Below, in pieces: positions 43,050-52,768 of a stretch of DNA of 56,215 bases. How positions within the stretch are numbered: the first letter of the stretch is position 1; every line of letters starts with the position of its first letter. The stretch is from a virus, in the IMG/VR virus record IMGVR_UViG_3300029998_000036, positions 1-56,215 of that record. One strand, 5' to 3'. The notes beneath the pieces are model-generated. The model was not told where the DNA came from and searched no databases. It saw only the letters and a program-made list of their open reading frames with translations. Position numbers and translations under genes: made by a program.

Positions 43050-43058
43050 GAGTTATAA

Positions 43059-43577
43059 ATGAAAAAACTTATCTTATTGGTTATAGCATTATTGTCATTT
43101 ACAGTAATCTCTCAAGCTCAATATACAAGTCCTAAATTACTAGAAGAAATTGGTAGATATAGTTTCGGTAAAATGGACACAGTTTCAACTACTTATACTA
43201 TCACTTCAGACGCCTTTGGATTAGATGTAAAAGATTCTATTGCCTTTGCAGTTGAGTATCAAATTATAGATTCGACTACTCGTACAATTTGGGAAATTGA
43301 TTCTATTATGGTTAATATCTCTGATACATTGAAATTTGCTCCATTACCATTTAGCGCAGTTAGACGAGCTTCTACATATACGACTATAGCTAATTTAACT
43401 ACTGGATGGGTAGCTGGAGTATCACCTGAAGGATGTCATGTTACTAAAGGTATGACAATGAATTATGGATACTTGAAAGGAGGTTGCCAGATTGTTATAG
43501 TTCCTAAATCTGGTAAATTCCCTGTTAAATGGCGTAATAGAACGTTGAGAGTAATTTTATATAAAATATCACGATAG
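43059..43577 (+). CDS. Protein with N-terminal signal peptide, next to the capsid gene
   Basis: 172 residues. MKK, a hydrophobic core (LILLVIALLSFTVIS) and SQA-Q at 18-21 make a textbook Sec signal with signal peptidase I site; no lipobox Cys follows. The rest is beta-rich (DSIAFAVEYQIIDSTTRTIW). Exported proteins are unusual inside a capsid gene block. It may be a decoration protein with a hydrophobic start, or a protein sent to the periplasm or cell surface. AGGAG precedes the ATG. Confidence 0.7.
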   Translation: MKKLILLVIALLSFTVISQAQYTSPKLLEEIGRYSFGKMDTVSTTYTITSDAFGLDVKDSIAFAVEYQIIDSTTRTIWEIDSIMVNISDTLKFAPLPFSAVRRASTYTTIANLTTGWVAGVSPEGCHVTKGMTMNYGYLKGGCQIVIVPKSGKFPVKWRNRTLRVILYKISR

Positions 43578-43585
43578 GAGATAAA

Positions 43586-43864
43586 ATGTTAGGAGAAGTA
43601 TTTCAATTAAGAAATTATGAAAGAACTTGGGGTGAAGGTCCCGGCGACAAATTAATATTTGTACGCGAAGTAACCTTAGTTGCTGGAACTGCTTCAATTG
43701 ATATGAGTATGACACTTCGTAAAGGAGCAACAGTTGATTATATATTAGCTAAACAAGTTACTATAGATAAAACTGCTGGTACAATAGCAATTAGTAATGT
43801 AGCAATTACAGATACAGCTACTGTTAAAGTTCTTATAATTGCTAATGCGGCGGATTTAGCATGA
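43586..43864 (+). CDS. Small structural-like protein
   Basis: 92 residues, beta-rich and low in charge (LVAGTASIDMSMTLRKGATV; GTIAISNVAITDTATVKVLI). Sits between the signal-peptide protein and the first connector, overlapping the latter by four bases. Likely a capsid decoration or head protein; family not recognised. Confidence 0.65.
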   Translation: MLGEVFQLRNYERTWGEGPGDKLIFVREVTLVAGTASIDMSMTLRKGATVDYILAKQVTIDKTAGTIAISNVAITDTATVKVLIIANAADLA

Positions 43865-44607
43865 TAACAAGACTAGATGCACACTTAAGTCTAGCCAACT
43901 CATTAGGGGACTCCGTAAGGAGTCCTTTATTGAGTGAGGTTGATATTCCTAATGGAGCCAGATATTCTACAAAGGAAAGAGATAGTTATTTGTATAGAGC
44001 TATGTTAGCTACACTTGACGAAGTTCTAGCGGCAGTACAATCATTAGAACGTAAAGACGCTAATATAGCTTTGTCCAGACTTATACCTTCTCATATCACT
44101 ACGACTGGAGCCACATACAGTAAAGTTGATCGTAAGGTTGATTTGCCTAGCGATGTTAAAATAGCTTGGATATTACAAGTATCTGCTGAATCTAATTTTA
44201 CTAATGCTAATAGCGATAATAAAATACCTATTCATATAATTAGTGATCCTTCTAAAGTTGCTAATGCTAGATTGTCTTTACGTCCAGATGCTTATGGTTA
44301 TTACTATCAGTTCTCGCAGAAAATAGATATATCAGATGAACATTTGGAAATTAAGGATGGTGGTATAGTAGAAGTTAGATATATACCTTATCCGGCTAAT
44401 CCAGCTAAACAAGCTTTAGATGCTATTGCAGGTAATGAGAAACCTTGGTTAGTTGAAATACAATTTGAGAATAGATACTTCCCTAGAGTATTACAATTAG
44501 CTTCTATGTATGCTTGGCAGGATTCAGAGGATTTAGAGAATGCTCAATTAATGGGACAAACAATTAAACCTATCGGAGTAAATAACAATGCCAATAGCCA
44601 GCGTTAA
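43861..44607 (+). CDS. Probable head-tail connector protein
   Basis: 248 residues. N-terminal ITRLDAHLSLANSLGDSV, helical segment (DSYLYRAMLATLDEVLAAVQ), a beta domain and a C-terminal helix (QFENRYFPRVLQLASMYAWQ). Three consecutive proteins of about 250-290 residues with a beta-core and helical end (43861, 44588, 46132) fit the ring of adaptors below the portal. Starts with ATGA coupling. Inferred from position and shape. Confidence 0.55.
   Translation: MITRLDAHLSLANSLGDSVRSPLLSEVDIPNGARYSTKERDSYLYRAMLATLDEVLAAVQSLERKDANIALSRLIPSHITTTGATYSKVDRKVDLPSDVKIAWILQVSAESNFTNANSDNKIPIHIISDPSKVANARLSLRPDAYGYYYQFSQKIDISDEHLEIKDGGIVEVRYIPYPANPAKQALDAIAGNEKPWLVEIQFENRYFPRVLQLASMYAWQDSEDLENAQLMGQTIKPIGVNNNANSQR
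43908..43925 (+). other. 7-bp hairpin with GUAA (GNRA) tetraloop in the connector gene
   Basis: GGACTCC and GGAGTCC (43908-43914, 43919-43925) around GTAA, followed by TTTATT, 47 bases inside the 43861 gene. A perfect stem with a stable tetraloop and T-rich tail resembles an attenuator or processing stem. Confidence 0.6.
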
Positions 44608-45454
44608 TCAGAATAATACTATTCAACCATTATCTAAAGTTTGGACACATCAAAGACTTGTATCTGAAGCTATGGTTATTACTGGAACAGCTGATCATGA
44701 ATACGTCCACATGGATCATGTAAGAGCGCACGCTAACTTAGCTATATCTAATATAGCTGATATGCTAAATACTAATTCTTATCCATGGTACGGTGTTACA
44801 TTTAAAGCTACATTTGAGAACCAATTGCATTCATCTGGATTAGAGTATGTTGATTTAACTTCTACTACCGTTGGTATAGATTCGATTACTAGAGTTAGTA
44901 TTGTAAAGGCATTAGATACTACAGGTAATCCAATATCATTTGCCGGCAATGTTATTAAAAAAGATATATCTGAATTAACTCAATTAGACACTTATCATAA
45001 TAGCGGTTGGAGACACTCAGTTGCTTGGACACATCATGGAGACGATTTAGTATTCTTTGTAGGTCCTAGTATAACAACAACTAATCGTGCTACATTACTA
45101 GCTCCATTCTATACTAGCAATATGTACAGAGCAGATTATCAGATTGTAGGTACTGATCCTTATATTAGTATCTGGGCATATAGACAACCTCAATTAGACA
45201 ATGGCTTACCACCATTAGCAGTTGGTACTGGATTTACTATGTTTGTAGATCTACCTGATAAGTTTATGAGATTGTGTTTGCAGATGGTTCAAAAGATGAT
45301 ATTAGAACAATTGAACCAACAGGTACCTGCTCAGTTAGAACAATTGATAGATCAATCAATACAACAGTTAAATCAAAAGGTAGGTCAGGAAGTACAATTC
45401 GAGAAATCTGAAAGAGAGAAAACTAGATACGGTAACCAACAATCAAGAGGATAA
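44588..45454 (+). CDS. Probable head-tail connector protein
   Basis: 288 residues; overlaps the preceding gene by 20 bases. Contains RAHANLAISNIADMLNTNSY, a beta-rich middle (GIDSITRVSIVKALD) and a C-terminal helix (RLCLQMVQKMILEQLNQQV) ending in polar repeats. Same architecture as 43861 and 46132. Role inferred from position. Confidence 0.55.
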   Translation: MPIASVNQNNTIQPLSKVWTHQRLVSEAMVITGTADHEYVHMDHVRAHANLAISNIADMLNTNSYPWYGVTFKATFENQLHSSGLEYVDLTSTTVGIDSITRVSIVKALDTTGNPISFAGNVIKKDISELTQLDTYHNSGWRHSVAWTHHGDDLVFFVGPSITTTNRATLLAPFYTSNMYRADYQIVGTDPYISIWAYRQPQLDNGLPPLAVGTGFTMFVDLPDKFMRLCLQMVQKMILEQLNQQVPAQLEQLIDQSIQQLNQKVGQEVQFEKSEREKTRYGNQQSRG

Positions 45455-45455
45455 A

Positions 45456-45605
45456 ATGACTAAGTGTAAATTGAAGCAAGGCGACTTTTGTATGAATCGC
45501 GGTAGACAATTTAAGTTATATAATGGCAAGATACCAAAAAAGGTTTGCAAAGAAGGAATTTTAACTAAAGACGATATTTGTAAAAATTGTTTAGAGAAAG
45601 TATAA
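45456..45605 (+). CDS. Cys-rich micro-protein before the lysin
   Basis: 49 residues with six cysteines, including CKLKQGDFC and CKNC; basic. The ATG lies one base past the connector stop and the stop overlaps the lysin ATG (TAATG). It may bind zinc; function unknown. Confidence 0.55.
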   Translation: MTKCKLKQGDFCMNRGRQFKLYNGKIPKKVCKEGILTKDDICKNCLEKV

Positions 45606-46132
45606 TGACAAAAGAACAATTATTAGGAAATTTAGTATTTCAAGTAGCTAACAGTTATGTTGGTCAAAAAGAAGTTGGTAATAACGCTGGTTGGGTAGAT
45701 AAAAAGTTTGAAGCTAAAATGGTAGCAATGGGATGGCAAATTGGTTGGTCATGGTGTGCTATATTCTACAAGCTATGCCTCAAAGAAGCCCTAGAGCAAT
45801 ACTATTCAATGCCACATGACAATTCTATCGTTAAAGATATTTTAAAGGTTTATACGCCCTCTGTGTTACGTACAGTAGCTAATAGAAAAGAAGATTTAAG
45901 TTTGACTGATTTTACAGTTGGTTCTGCAGTATGTTGGCAAACTGGTAATTCGACTGGTCATGTAGGTATACTTATGACAGCTCCTAATAACGATGGCATA
46001 TTCTGGACTATCGAAGGTAATACCTCTGACCATAACAATAGCAATGGCGATATGGTAATGTCACGTAAACGTAGTTTGAAGAGTACGGATAAATTTAAAT
46101 TACTTGGATTTATTAAACCTAGAGTAATCTAA
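45605..46132 (+). CDS. CHAP-domain peptidoglycan hydrolase (endolysin or virion lysin)
   Basis: 175 residues from ATG 45605 (a longer frame from 45587 would overlap the Cys-rich gene). CHAP residues: Cys51 in GWSWCAIFYK, His119 in STGHVGILM, and E137/N139 in TIEGNTSD. Such enzymes cut amide or peptide bonds in peptidoglycan. No signal peptide or cell-wall binding domain, so release for lysis would need a holin such as the 14912 protein, or it may act in the virion at entry, as its place among connectors also allows. Confidence 0.8.
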   Translation: MTKEQLLGNLVFQVANSYVGQKEVGNNAGWVDKKFEAKMVAMGWQIGWSWCAIFYKLCLKEALEQYYSMPHDNSIVKDILKVYTPSVLRTVANRKEDLSLTDFTVGSAVCWQTGNSTGHVGILMTAPNNDGIFWTIEGNTSDHNNSNGDMVMSRKRSLKSTDKFKLLGFIKPRVI

Positions 46133-46941
46133 TGCCTAAATTAGTAATAAATGTATTAAGCGATGTACAATCTGATATTGGCGATCTAGCTAAAGAGATA
46201 ATTCAAAATGGTGAATATTTAGATTTACTTAATTTAACTATCAATGATGTAGCTAGAGAAACTGAAACTTGGGTTGCTAGATGGACAGGTACTCCTGTAA
46301 CTGTTACAGGCTCTACTCCAGTCTTTTCAGTATTTGTTCCATACAAGAATGCGGCTAATGAAGTTATCGCTCCATATCGCATTCTAAGAGCTATTAGGAC
46401 TAATGGATTACAGACACTTGAAACTAGAGAATATTCTATACAGACTATACAATCTACTGGAGCCGGTAATCTTTCGTTTAGTGGTAATACAAGTATAGTA
46501 CCAATGTCAGCGTTTGCTACACAAAGAGATTCTACTGATGGCTTTGTATTAACATTTCCTTCTGCTATCTTATTAGATGAAACTATTGTAATTGACTTTA
46601 TCACTTCTCAACCTTATGATCTAGAGGTTTGGGACGCTTCATTAATAAGTGGTAAAGTAACATCAAATGTATCATTAGCAGTTAAGCAAGACTTTGCTAA
46701 TCAAAATCAAGCAATTCAAAGTATAGTACCTGATTTTATTTATCCTACTATAAGATACGGTTTATTATTTAGGATATTAGAGAGAATGTTTATGCAAGGT
46801 AATATGAATATTCAAGCTCAGTTAGGATATGCCAAAAATGCTTATGATAAAGAAATGAGAAAATCTAAGTTTCATGCTCAAATGCCAAAAGACAATCAGT
46901 CAAGTATTCAACATCAAGCACATAATTTCTTACCGGAATAA
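46132..46941 (+). CDS. Probable head-tail connector or tail adaptor protein
   Basis: 269 residues, ATG overlapping the lysin stop. N-terminal EYLDLLNLTINDVARETETW, a beta domain (ILLDETIVIDFITSQPYDLE) and a helical C-terminus (IRYGLLFRILERMFMQGNMN; YAKNAYDKEMRKSK). Helical end with an internal beta core fits an adaptor between portal and tail. The large tail-hub gene follows after two bases. Confidence 0.55.
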   Translation: MPKLVINVLSDVQSDIGDLAKEIIQNGEYLDLLNLTINDVARETETWVARWTGTPVTVTGSTPVFSVFVPYKNAANEVIAPYRILRAIRTNGLQTLETREYSIQTIQSTGAGNLSFSGNTSIVPMSAFATQRDSTDGFVLTFPSAILLDETIVIDFITSQPYDLEVWDASLISGKVTSNVSLAVKQDFANQNQAIQSIVPDFIYPTIRYGLLFRILERMFMQGNMNIQAQLGYAKNAYDKEMRKSKFHAQMPKDNQSSIQHQAHNFLPE

Positions 46942-46943
46942 AA

Positions 46944-49900
46944 ATGAGTAAAATAGTAAAATATATCACTATAACATTTGAACGTGGAATTGTAGAAAAT
47001 TTCAAACAAAGTGATTTGGATAATGAAGGAGTATTTCAATCAGTTCTATTTATGAATAACTGGAATCCTAATTTAGAGTCCAAGTCACTTGTTAAGAGAT
47101 ATATTGAAACTTATGATACTTCAATAGATAATTGGACAATTCAAGGAAATAAGACCTATTCTGTAGGTTCTATGAATATGAGCCAACCAATTGCCTATAA
47201 AATGCCATTTGCGGTAGTTCAAAAAGATGGAGTACGTTTCTATGCCTTTTGCAGTCGATTTACGGCTGGTAATCCTTTAGGCAATAAAGTAATCGAGACC
47301 GAATGGTTTAACGCCTTAGACGACGTTTCTGACGTCCGTTTTAAAGGTTACTTGCCAATTGGAGAATTAGCAGACTATTGTAGATATGGAGAGGCTTTAT
47401 ATTTTGTAAATACCGTTAGTTATCCTAATACTGAGAAAGTTTATCCAGTTTATAAATTTGCATATTGGGATAAAACTAAAATAAGAGCAAATGGTAATGT
47501 TTGGTTAAATGGAGTTGGTAATTTAGAAGGATTAACATTTACTCAAAATTATTTACCTTATGGCGATCTATCATGTTTAAAAGTATTTGAACCTAATAGA
47601 AGTTTAGTAAATAAATTTAAAGTTATATTCAAAGATAATTCAGTTCCAATTACAGACACTAGAACATTAGATGAATGTATTACTTTCCATGTATGGGAGA
47701 AACTATCTGAAATTGGAGATAGTAAAATACATAACAAATTACATGCTTACGTAGTTACTCCTGAATTACCTGATAATAAAGAAATAGTTGATGATGTAAA
47801 AAATTCTTGGCATTATCACAAACCAAGAAGATATACTGAATCAATATCTTCTATATTACACAATTCAACAGATATTGATTTTGCGCATCCAGATCAGGGT
47901 ACATTAACTTATGAAGAACTATATGATGATTTTGATAGTAATTCTAGAATAGTTTATAATAACAGTTCAAATAAAATATATAATTGTCTAAGTCCAGTAT
48001 TAAATAATAATATGGATTATAGTAATCCAGAAGATAGATTTTATACTTTGGATAAAGATTTTGTACAAAGTAATAAACTGATTACTTTTGCTATACCAAA
48101 TTATATTTCTAATAAAATGCCTAGAAATTGGTTTCCAGATGAAAAAATAACTTTTCTTATTACTATAGTAGAAAATAATATTGAAACAGTTTTAGGCCAA
48201 TATACTCATAATATAACAAGAGATGGCTATTATCCTTCATCGGTTACAAATCAAGACGATTCTACATATTTGATGGCACAACATTGTCCTATAAAAATAG
48301 ATTATGCTGAACATGAATTAATTAAACAAACTTCTATTTCTACTAAGTCATGGACATTTACTAATACTGATAGAGGCGACTGGAAATTATCTGGTGGTCA
48401 AACATCTGATGCTACTGAAGGTAGACATTCATGGAATGGTACTGTTTTTCAAAGATTAGAATATGCCAATTATCCATGGACACATATTAAACCTAAATAT
48501 TTATGTTTTACAGTTTCTATTGGACATGATTGTATATCAGATCTATTGAGCCATAATATATCAGCTATAAAAGTATATGTAGTACAACCTGATTTAACTC
48601 AAAAAGGTTTGTTAAAATCTATTACTTCTCAAGCTATTGAACCACCTACTACCTTATATTCTAAACCTAAAGATATTCAGTTAACATCTTCCGGCGAACA
48701 AGATTATTCAGTTTATTCTTTAATCAAAGAATTTAGAATAGTTGGAGATGGTAACAAAATAGAATCATGGCAGACTTACGATAAACGATTTAATGTATCT
48801 AATGCTTGGAAAGACGATTCAAATAATAAGTGTATTTGGGCAGTTGGTACAGATGAGAATAGCTTTGGTACTTTAAATGGCATTCCTGCCTTAGATAAAC
48901 TTCCACATGAGACTTATACTGAGATAACAGGTGTTACTATGCCTTTTGATGCTAGCGATCCTCTGACGTCATTAACGCCTGATTTTTGTGTTTGGGATTA
49001 CCCTACCGATAGTCCGGTATTAAATTTAGGCTTCTCCGGTAAAGTATGGAAAGGTACTGGAGCAGGATTGATAGTTGTTTCTAATGGAGTTGTTTATATT
49101 GGTAAATGTTTAGATGAATTTGGTAATATAGAACCTGCAGTATGGAGATGGTGTTTAATTCAAAATGGTAAACCAGCTTGGGATATTTTTCCAGAGGAAA
49201 ATCAGATTACGTTTGGACAGGAAAATCATACTGCGGGTATTGTTTATAGAGAACAGTTGGTAGCATTTACAAAAGATGAGTTCTTTAGAATGAGTGTTGC
49301 TCAAGCTTATACAGCTGAACAATGGGAAGTGTTAGATTCGGTACAAGGTCATGGTACATTTAGTCAAAAGACTGTATGCGTATGCCCAGATGGCTTTGTA
49401 TTCTGTGATAGCAATGGTATATGGATAAGCGATGGTAGACTACCTATGTCATTGACTAATAACCCTGAAAGAGGTTTAGCTATTACAAGTTTATATCAAT
49501 CTTTGATGATAGGTAATAACTATACTTTCATGGCTCACAATCAATCGTTTGTTCTGCCGGCTAATTCTATTATAAATGGCTATAATAACTATGCAGAGCT
49601 TCTATACGACGAGATTAATAATGAATTGATACTTTCATCGCCTGTTGTATTAAATAGTCTTAAAACGTCTTTAAACCTTATATATTCATTTACGTTTAAT
49701 AATTGGAGAATAGAATCATATCTTAGAAATGAGAAATTGTCATATTCTGTCAATCATAGATATTTATTTGCTAAACCTGATTTACAAACTCCTTTGATTG
49801 AAGATGGAGTGTTAAAGTTTTCTAAAATAGATACTCAAAACTCTGGCAACAAAGATCTTATATTTACTAATGATATTAATACATCTTTGAGATCACATGA

Positions 49901-50291
49901 GCTAGGTGATTCAGTAGACGATAATATACTTCATTCAGCGTTCTTAGCAGTCGAACCTATATCTAATGCTCCTGCCTATGATAACGTTGAACCTACGTTC
50001 TCTATTGCTTATAGAAGTAGTATCAATAATACTGTTGATCCAATTAACGATATGATTAAATTGAATATGGATCCGGTTATGGAACCTTCAAATCCTTTAT
50101 CAGCTTATAAGCAATTACAAACTCCTATTGATATAAGTTATGGAGATGATAATATAGTATCTAATGAATCTATTAAGTTAATGCTACCATTGAGAAGTAA
50201 GTTTCGTAGAGCGACGTTCCAATATATATCTAAACATACTATTAAAATAAAAGCTATTATTGTTAGAATAGTTTCAATGAAACGGAAATAA
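46944..50291 (+). CDS. Large tail-hub/stabilisation protein with beta-propeller-like repeats
   Basis: 1,115 residues. The first third has short beta segments (MPFAVVQKDGVRFYAFCSRF). Later parts carry propeller-like phrases: GKVWKGTGAGLIVVSNGVVY, AGIVYREQLVAFTKDEFFRM and DGFVFCDSNGIWISDGR. This resembles tail tubular/DNA-stabilisation proteins of podoviruses (P22 gp10/T7 gp12 type), which close the portal and anchor fibres. No peptidoglycan hydrolase motif is seen. Function from pattern and position. Confidence 0.6.
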   Translation: MSKIVKYITITFERGIVENFKQSDLDNEGVFQSVLFMNNWNPNLESKSLVKRYIETYDTSIDNWTIQGNKTYSVGSMNMSQPIAYKMPFAVVQKDGVRFYAFCSRFTAGNPLGNKVIETEWFNALDDVSDVRFKGYLPIGELADYCRYGEALYFVNTVSYPNTEKVYPVYKFAYWDKTKIRANGNVWLNGVGNLEGLTFTQNYLPYGDLSCLKVFEPNRSLVNKFKVIFKDNSVPITDTRTLDECITFHVWEKLSEIGDSKIHNKLHAYVVTPELPDNKEIVDDVKNSWHYHKPRRYTESISSILHNSTDIDFAHPDQGTLTYEELYDDFDSNSRIVYNNSSNKIYNCLSPVLNNNMDYSNPEDRFYTLDKDFVQSNKLITFAIPNYISNKMPRNWFPDEKITFLITIVENNIETVLGQYTHNITRDGYYPSSVTNQDDSTYLMAQHCPIKIDYAEHELIKQTSISTKSWTFTNTDRGDWKLSGGQTSDATEGRHSWNGTVFQRLEYANYPWTHIKPKYLCFTVSIGHDCISDLLSHNISAIKVYVVQPDLTQKGLLKSITSQAIEPPTTLYSKPKDIQLTSSGEQDYSVYSLIKEFRIVGDGNKIESWQTYDKRFNVSNAWKDDSNNKCIWAVGTDENSFGTLNGIPALDKLPHETYTEITGVTMPFDASDPLTSLTPDFCVWDYPTDSPVLNLGFSGKVWKGTGAGLIVVSNGVVYIGKCLDEFGNIEPAVWRWCLIQNGKPAWDIFPEENQITFGQENHTAGIVYREQLVAFTKDEFFRMSVAQAYTAEQWEVLDSVQGHGTFSQKTVCVCPDGFVFCDSNGIWISDGRLPMSLTNNPERGLAITSLYQSLMIGNNYTFMAHNQSFVLPANSIINGYNNYAELLYDEINNELILSSPVVLNSLKTSLNLIYSFTFNNWRIESYLRNEKLSYSVNHRYLFAKPDLQTPLIEDGVLKFSKIDTQNSGNKDLIFTNDINTSLRSHELGDSVDDNILHSAFLAVEPISNAPAYDNVEPTFSIAYRSSINNTVDPINDMIKLNMDPVMEPSNPLSAYKQLQTPIDISYGDDNIVSNESIKLMLPLRSKFRRATFQYISKHTIKIKAIIVRIVSMKRK

Positions 50292-50293
50292 TA

Positions 50294-51052
50294 ATGCCTA
50301 TACGTACAACAGCTGCAACAGGATGGAGACATGATAATCTCGAAACTCAAAAAGAGTTTGAACGAATTGGTAAACAATTGTCTCAAGCTACCAAATCAAC
50401 CACCGACGCTAAAATTGTCGGTAGTCCCTTTGGTCAGGTGGGGACTGAAACTAGTCCAGATACTCAAGGACAAACTTTTGAACAAGATTTAAGTGTTAAA
50501 CATAATAGTAGCATAGTAAGTGAAAAGATAGTTAAGACTTTAAATTTTATAGATACTAGGCTTAACTATATAGAAGGCGTATTTATTGTACCAACAGTTG
50601 TAGAACTAAACGAAACTAGAGAGAATGCCAGTAGATCTGAAGTTAGTATAAAAATAAATGCTCATTTAAGTAAAATGGCTTTATTGAAATATCTTAAAAC
50701 TAATGGGTTATTTTCTAGTTTCAATATGCCAATAACTATAATTGATAATGAAACTAATTACGACATTACTGATTATAGTTTTCCAATAGGCGGTATAACT
50801 TATGATACGGTTGAGTATGTATCTAAAGCTGGATTCATTAATTCCTGTATAAGTAATAATAGAGTAGTTAATTTTGTTATTAATGGAATTAACTATCGAA
50901 TAGGTTTTACTGGCATGGGATTTCCGGCTAAATTAGAAAAGACTTGGAATAGCGACGGTAGAGAAATATTTACTTTGATATGGCAATTTACAAAAGCTAA
51001 TGGTGGATTTGATTTATTAGCTAAATACAAAACTCATATAGAAATATCTTAA
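50294..51052 (+). CDS. Tail protein
   Basis: 252 residues starting MPIRTTAATGWRHDNLETQK; a helical N-terminus (about 10-40) then a beta-rich remainder (GGITYDTVEYVSKAGFINS; REIFTLIWQFTKANGG). Lies between the tail hub and the fibre genes and overlaps the next ATG. Probably a tail or fibre-anchor protein. Two short GC hairpins lie in its 5' part (50402-50446). Confidence 0.55.
   Translation: MPIRTTAATGWRHDNLETQKEFERIGKQLSQATKSTTDAKIVGSPFGQVGTETSPDTQGQTFEQDLSVKHNSSIVSEKIVKTLNFIDTRLNYIEGVFIVPTVVELNETRENASRSEVSIKINAHLSKMALLKYLKTNGLFSSFNMPITIIDNETNYDITDYSFPIGGITYDTVEYVSKAGFINSCISNNRVVNFVINGINYRIGFTGMGFPAKLEKTWNSDGREIFTLIWQFTKANGGFDLLAKYKTHIEIS
50402..50446 (+). other. Two adjacent hairpins inside the 50294 gene
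   Basis: ACCGAC/GTCGGT (50402-50407, 50417-50422) and AGTCCC/GGGACT (50423-50428, 50441-50446) follow each other with no gap, about 110 bases after the ATG. Rare GC-rich structure in an AT-rich gene. Confidence 0.45.
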
Positions 51053-51606
51053 TGATACTAAATCAATCTAGTTTAATATCTCCTACTCAAATAGATATAG
51101 AGGCTTTAAAAGAATTATTAACTACTACGGTTACTACTGGAGTTAATAAACAAATAGTCGAAAATCTAAATGGAGCTATTGATGATTATAACCAAACATT
51201 TACTACCGGATATGATTTTATACCTTATACAACAAGTGTGTTCTATAATGGTATAAAACAAAGACGTGGTTTTGATTATTCAGAGTTGAACAATAGAACA
51301 ATTGTTGTATCCTTTATACCTTCTAGAACAGGTATAGTAGATGACTTGCAAATAATCTATGAACAAGATAGTACCGCTACTGGTACTGTTATAAGAGAAC
51401 AATTACATGGAGTAGTTAATAATGTTAATCAAGTGTTTATAACTACTTATTCTTATCAAACAGGTTCATTAGCTATATTCTGTAATGGTATGTTATTAGC
51501 TAAATCTAATTATTCAGAATCTGCTGATAAGGAAATAACATTAACCTTCGCTCCTTCGACAATAGGAATGTATGACGATTTGTATATTATTTATAATAAA
51601 TTCTAA
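51052..51606 (+). CDS. Tail fibre-associated protein with two tandem beta repeats
   Basis: 184 residues. Two copies of one domain: about 43-107 (SVFYNGIKQRRGFDY ... DDLQIIYEQ) and about 118-184 (LAIFCNGMLLAKSNY ... DDLYIIYNKF). Each has the VxxNG...DY...LxIxY plan. A third copy closes the 51617 fibre (EEVFVNGILMDAG ... DKLVVTYWK). Such domains are common at fibre ends and often bind sugars or trimerise. Start overlaps the previous stop. Confidence 0.65.
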   Translation: MILNQSSLISPTQIDIEALKELLTTTVTTGVNKQIVENLNGAIDDYNQTFTTGYDFIPYTTSVFYNGIKQRRGFDYSELNNRTIVVSFIPSRTGIVDDLQIIYEQDSTATGTVIREQLHGVVNNVNQVFITTYSYQTGSLAIFCNGMLLAKSNYSESADKEITLTFAPSTIGMYDDLYIIYNKF

Positions 51607-51616
51607 GTGAGGGAAA

Positions 51617-52765
51617 ATGTCTACGACACAAATTAGAGCCTCTAGACAATTCTATGCTGATGCAGATGTACCGTTCAATAGTTATAAGATTACAGGCTTA
51701 GCTAATGGTACCAATAATACTGACGCAATCAATAAATCGCAGTTAGATACTGCAATAGCTGGAGTAGTTAGCGGTACTGCTTTAAAGGGCGGTATAGACT
51801 GTTCTACGAACCCTAATTATCCGGCTGGTACTGTTGGTGATGTTTATAGAGTTACAGTCGCTGGCAAGATAGGTGGAGCTTCAGGACTTAATGTAGAGGT
51901 CGGTGATAGAATAGAATGTTATGTTACAAGTGTAACTGGAACTCAAGCAGCTGTTGGAGCTAATTGGTTAGTAACTCAAGCTAATATTGATGGAGCTGTT
52001 ATTACAACAGATACAACTGGAGTATCAACATCTATTATTACACAAAGTGCTAGTGGAGCTAGAACACATGTTCAAAGTTTAGCTAAAATAACATCTGGTG
52101 GTAGTGTTAATATACCGACTGGACAGACTTATCAAGTTAATGGAGTATCATTAACAGCTTCAATGATTGGAGCAGAACCTACTGTTACTAAAGGTAATCT
52201 TGATGAAACCAATTCTAATGTATTAGTTTTTAATGGTGGAGCTGGTTCAGTAAATTCATTGTTTTACCATACCACAATAGAAGTTAAAGTAGCTAGTAGT
52301 GGTAGTGGCGGTTATTTATCAGCTGCTGATTGGATTACATTTAATACTAAAGAACCAGCTGTTACTAAAGGTTCATTGTCAGAACTTACATCTAGTGTAT
52401 TAACTATAGCAGGTGGAGCTGGAGCAGTAATTGGATCTGGGGCTACAATAACCGTTAAACAAGCTAACACTTCTCAAAGTGGTTATTTAAGTTCTACAGA
52501 CTGGAATACATTTAATACTAAAATAAGTAAAGCAACTTTGTTAGCAGATCTTATTGTTAGAGAAGTTCCGACTGGTTCTAAGAATGGCTCTAACACTACA
52601 TTCACATTAGCTAATACTCCTGTATCAGGTAAAGAAGAAGTATTTGTCAATGGTATATTGATGGATGCTGGAGCCGGCAATGATTATACTATATCAGGCG
52701 CTACAATAACAATGCTTACAGCTCCTTTATCAACAGATAAATTAGTAGTCACATACTGGAAATAA
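51617..52765 (+). CDS. Tail fibre protein with repeated modules
   Basis: 382 residues. N-terminal FNSYKITGLANGTNNTDAIN is a typical collagen-free fibre start. Two tandem repeats of 59 residues run at about 187-245 and 246-303 (VTKGxLxE, GGAGxV, GYLSxxDWxTFNTK). A C-terminal domain from about 315 (EEVFVNGILMDAG) shares its plan with the repeats of the 51052 protein. Expected to bind the host surface. Low in charge, rich in Thr, Ser, Gly. Confidence 0.75.
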   Translation: MSTTQIRASRQFYADADVPFNSYKITGLANGTNNTDAINKSQLDTAIAGVVSGTALKGGIDCSTNPNYPAGTVGDVYRVTVAGKIGGASGLNVEVGDRIECYVTSVTGTQAAVGANWLVTQANIDGAVITTDTTGVSTSIITQSASGARTHVQSLAKITSGGSVNIPTGQTYQVNGVSLTASMIGAEPTVTKGNLDETNSNVLVFNGGAGSVNSLFYHTTIEVKVASSGSGGYLSAADWITFNTKEPAVTKGSLSELTSSVLTIAGGAGAVIGSGATITVKQANTSQSGYLSSTDWNTFNTKISKATLLADLIVREVPTGSKNGSNTTFTLANTPVSGKEEVFVNGILMDAGAGNDYTISGATITMLTAPLSTDKLVVTYWK

Positions 52766-52768
52766 ATA

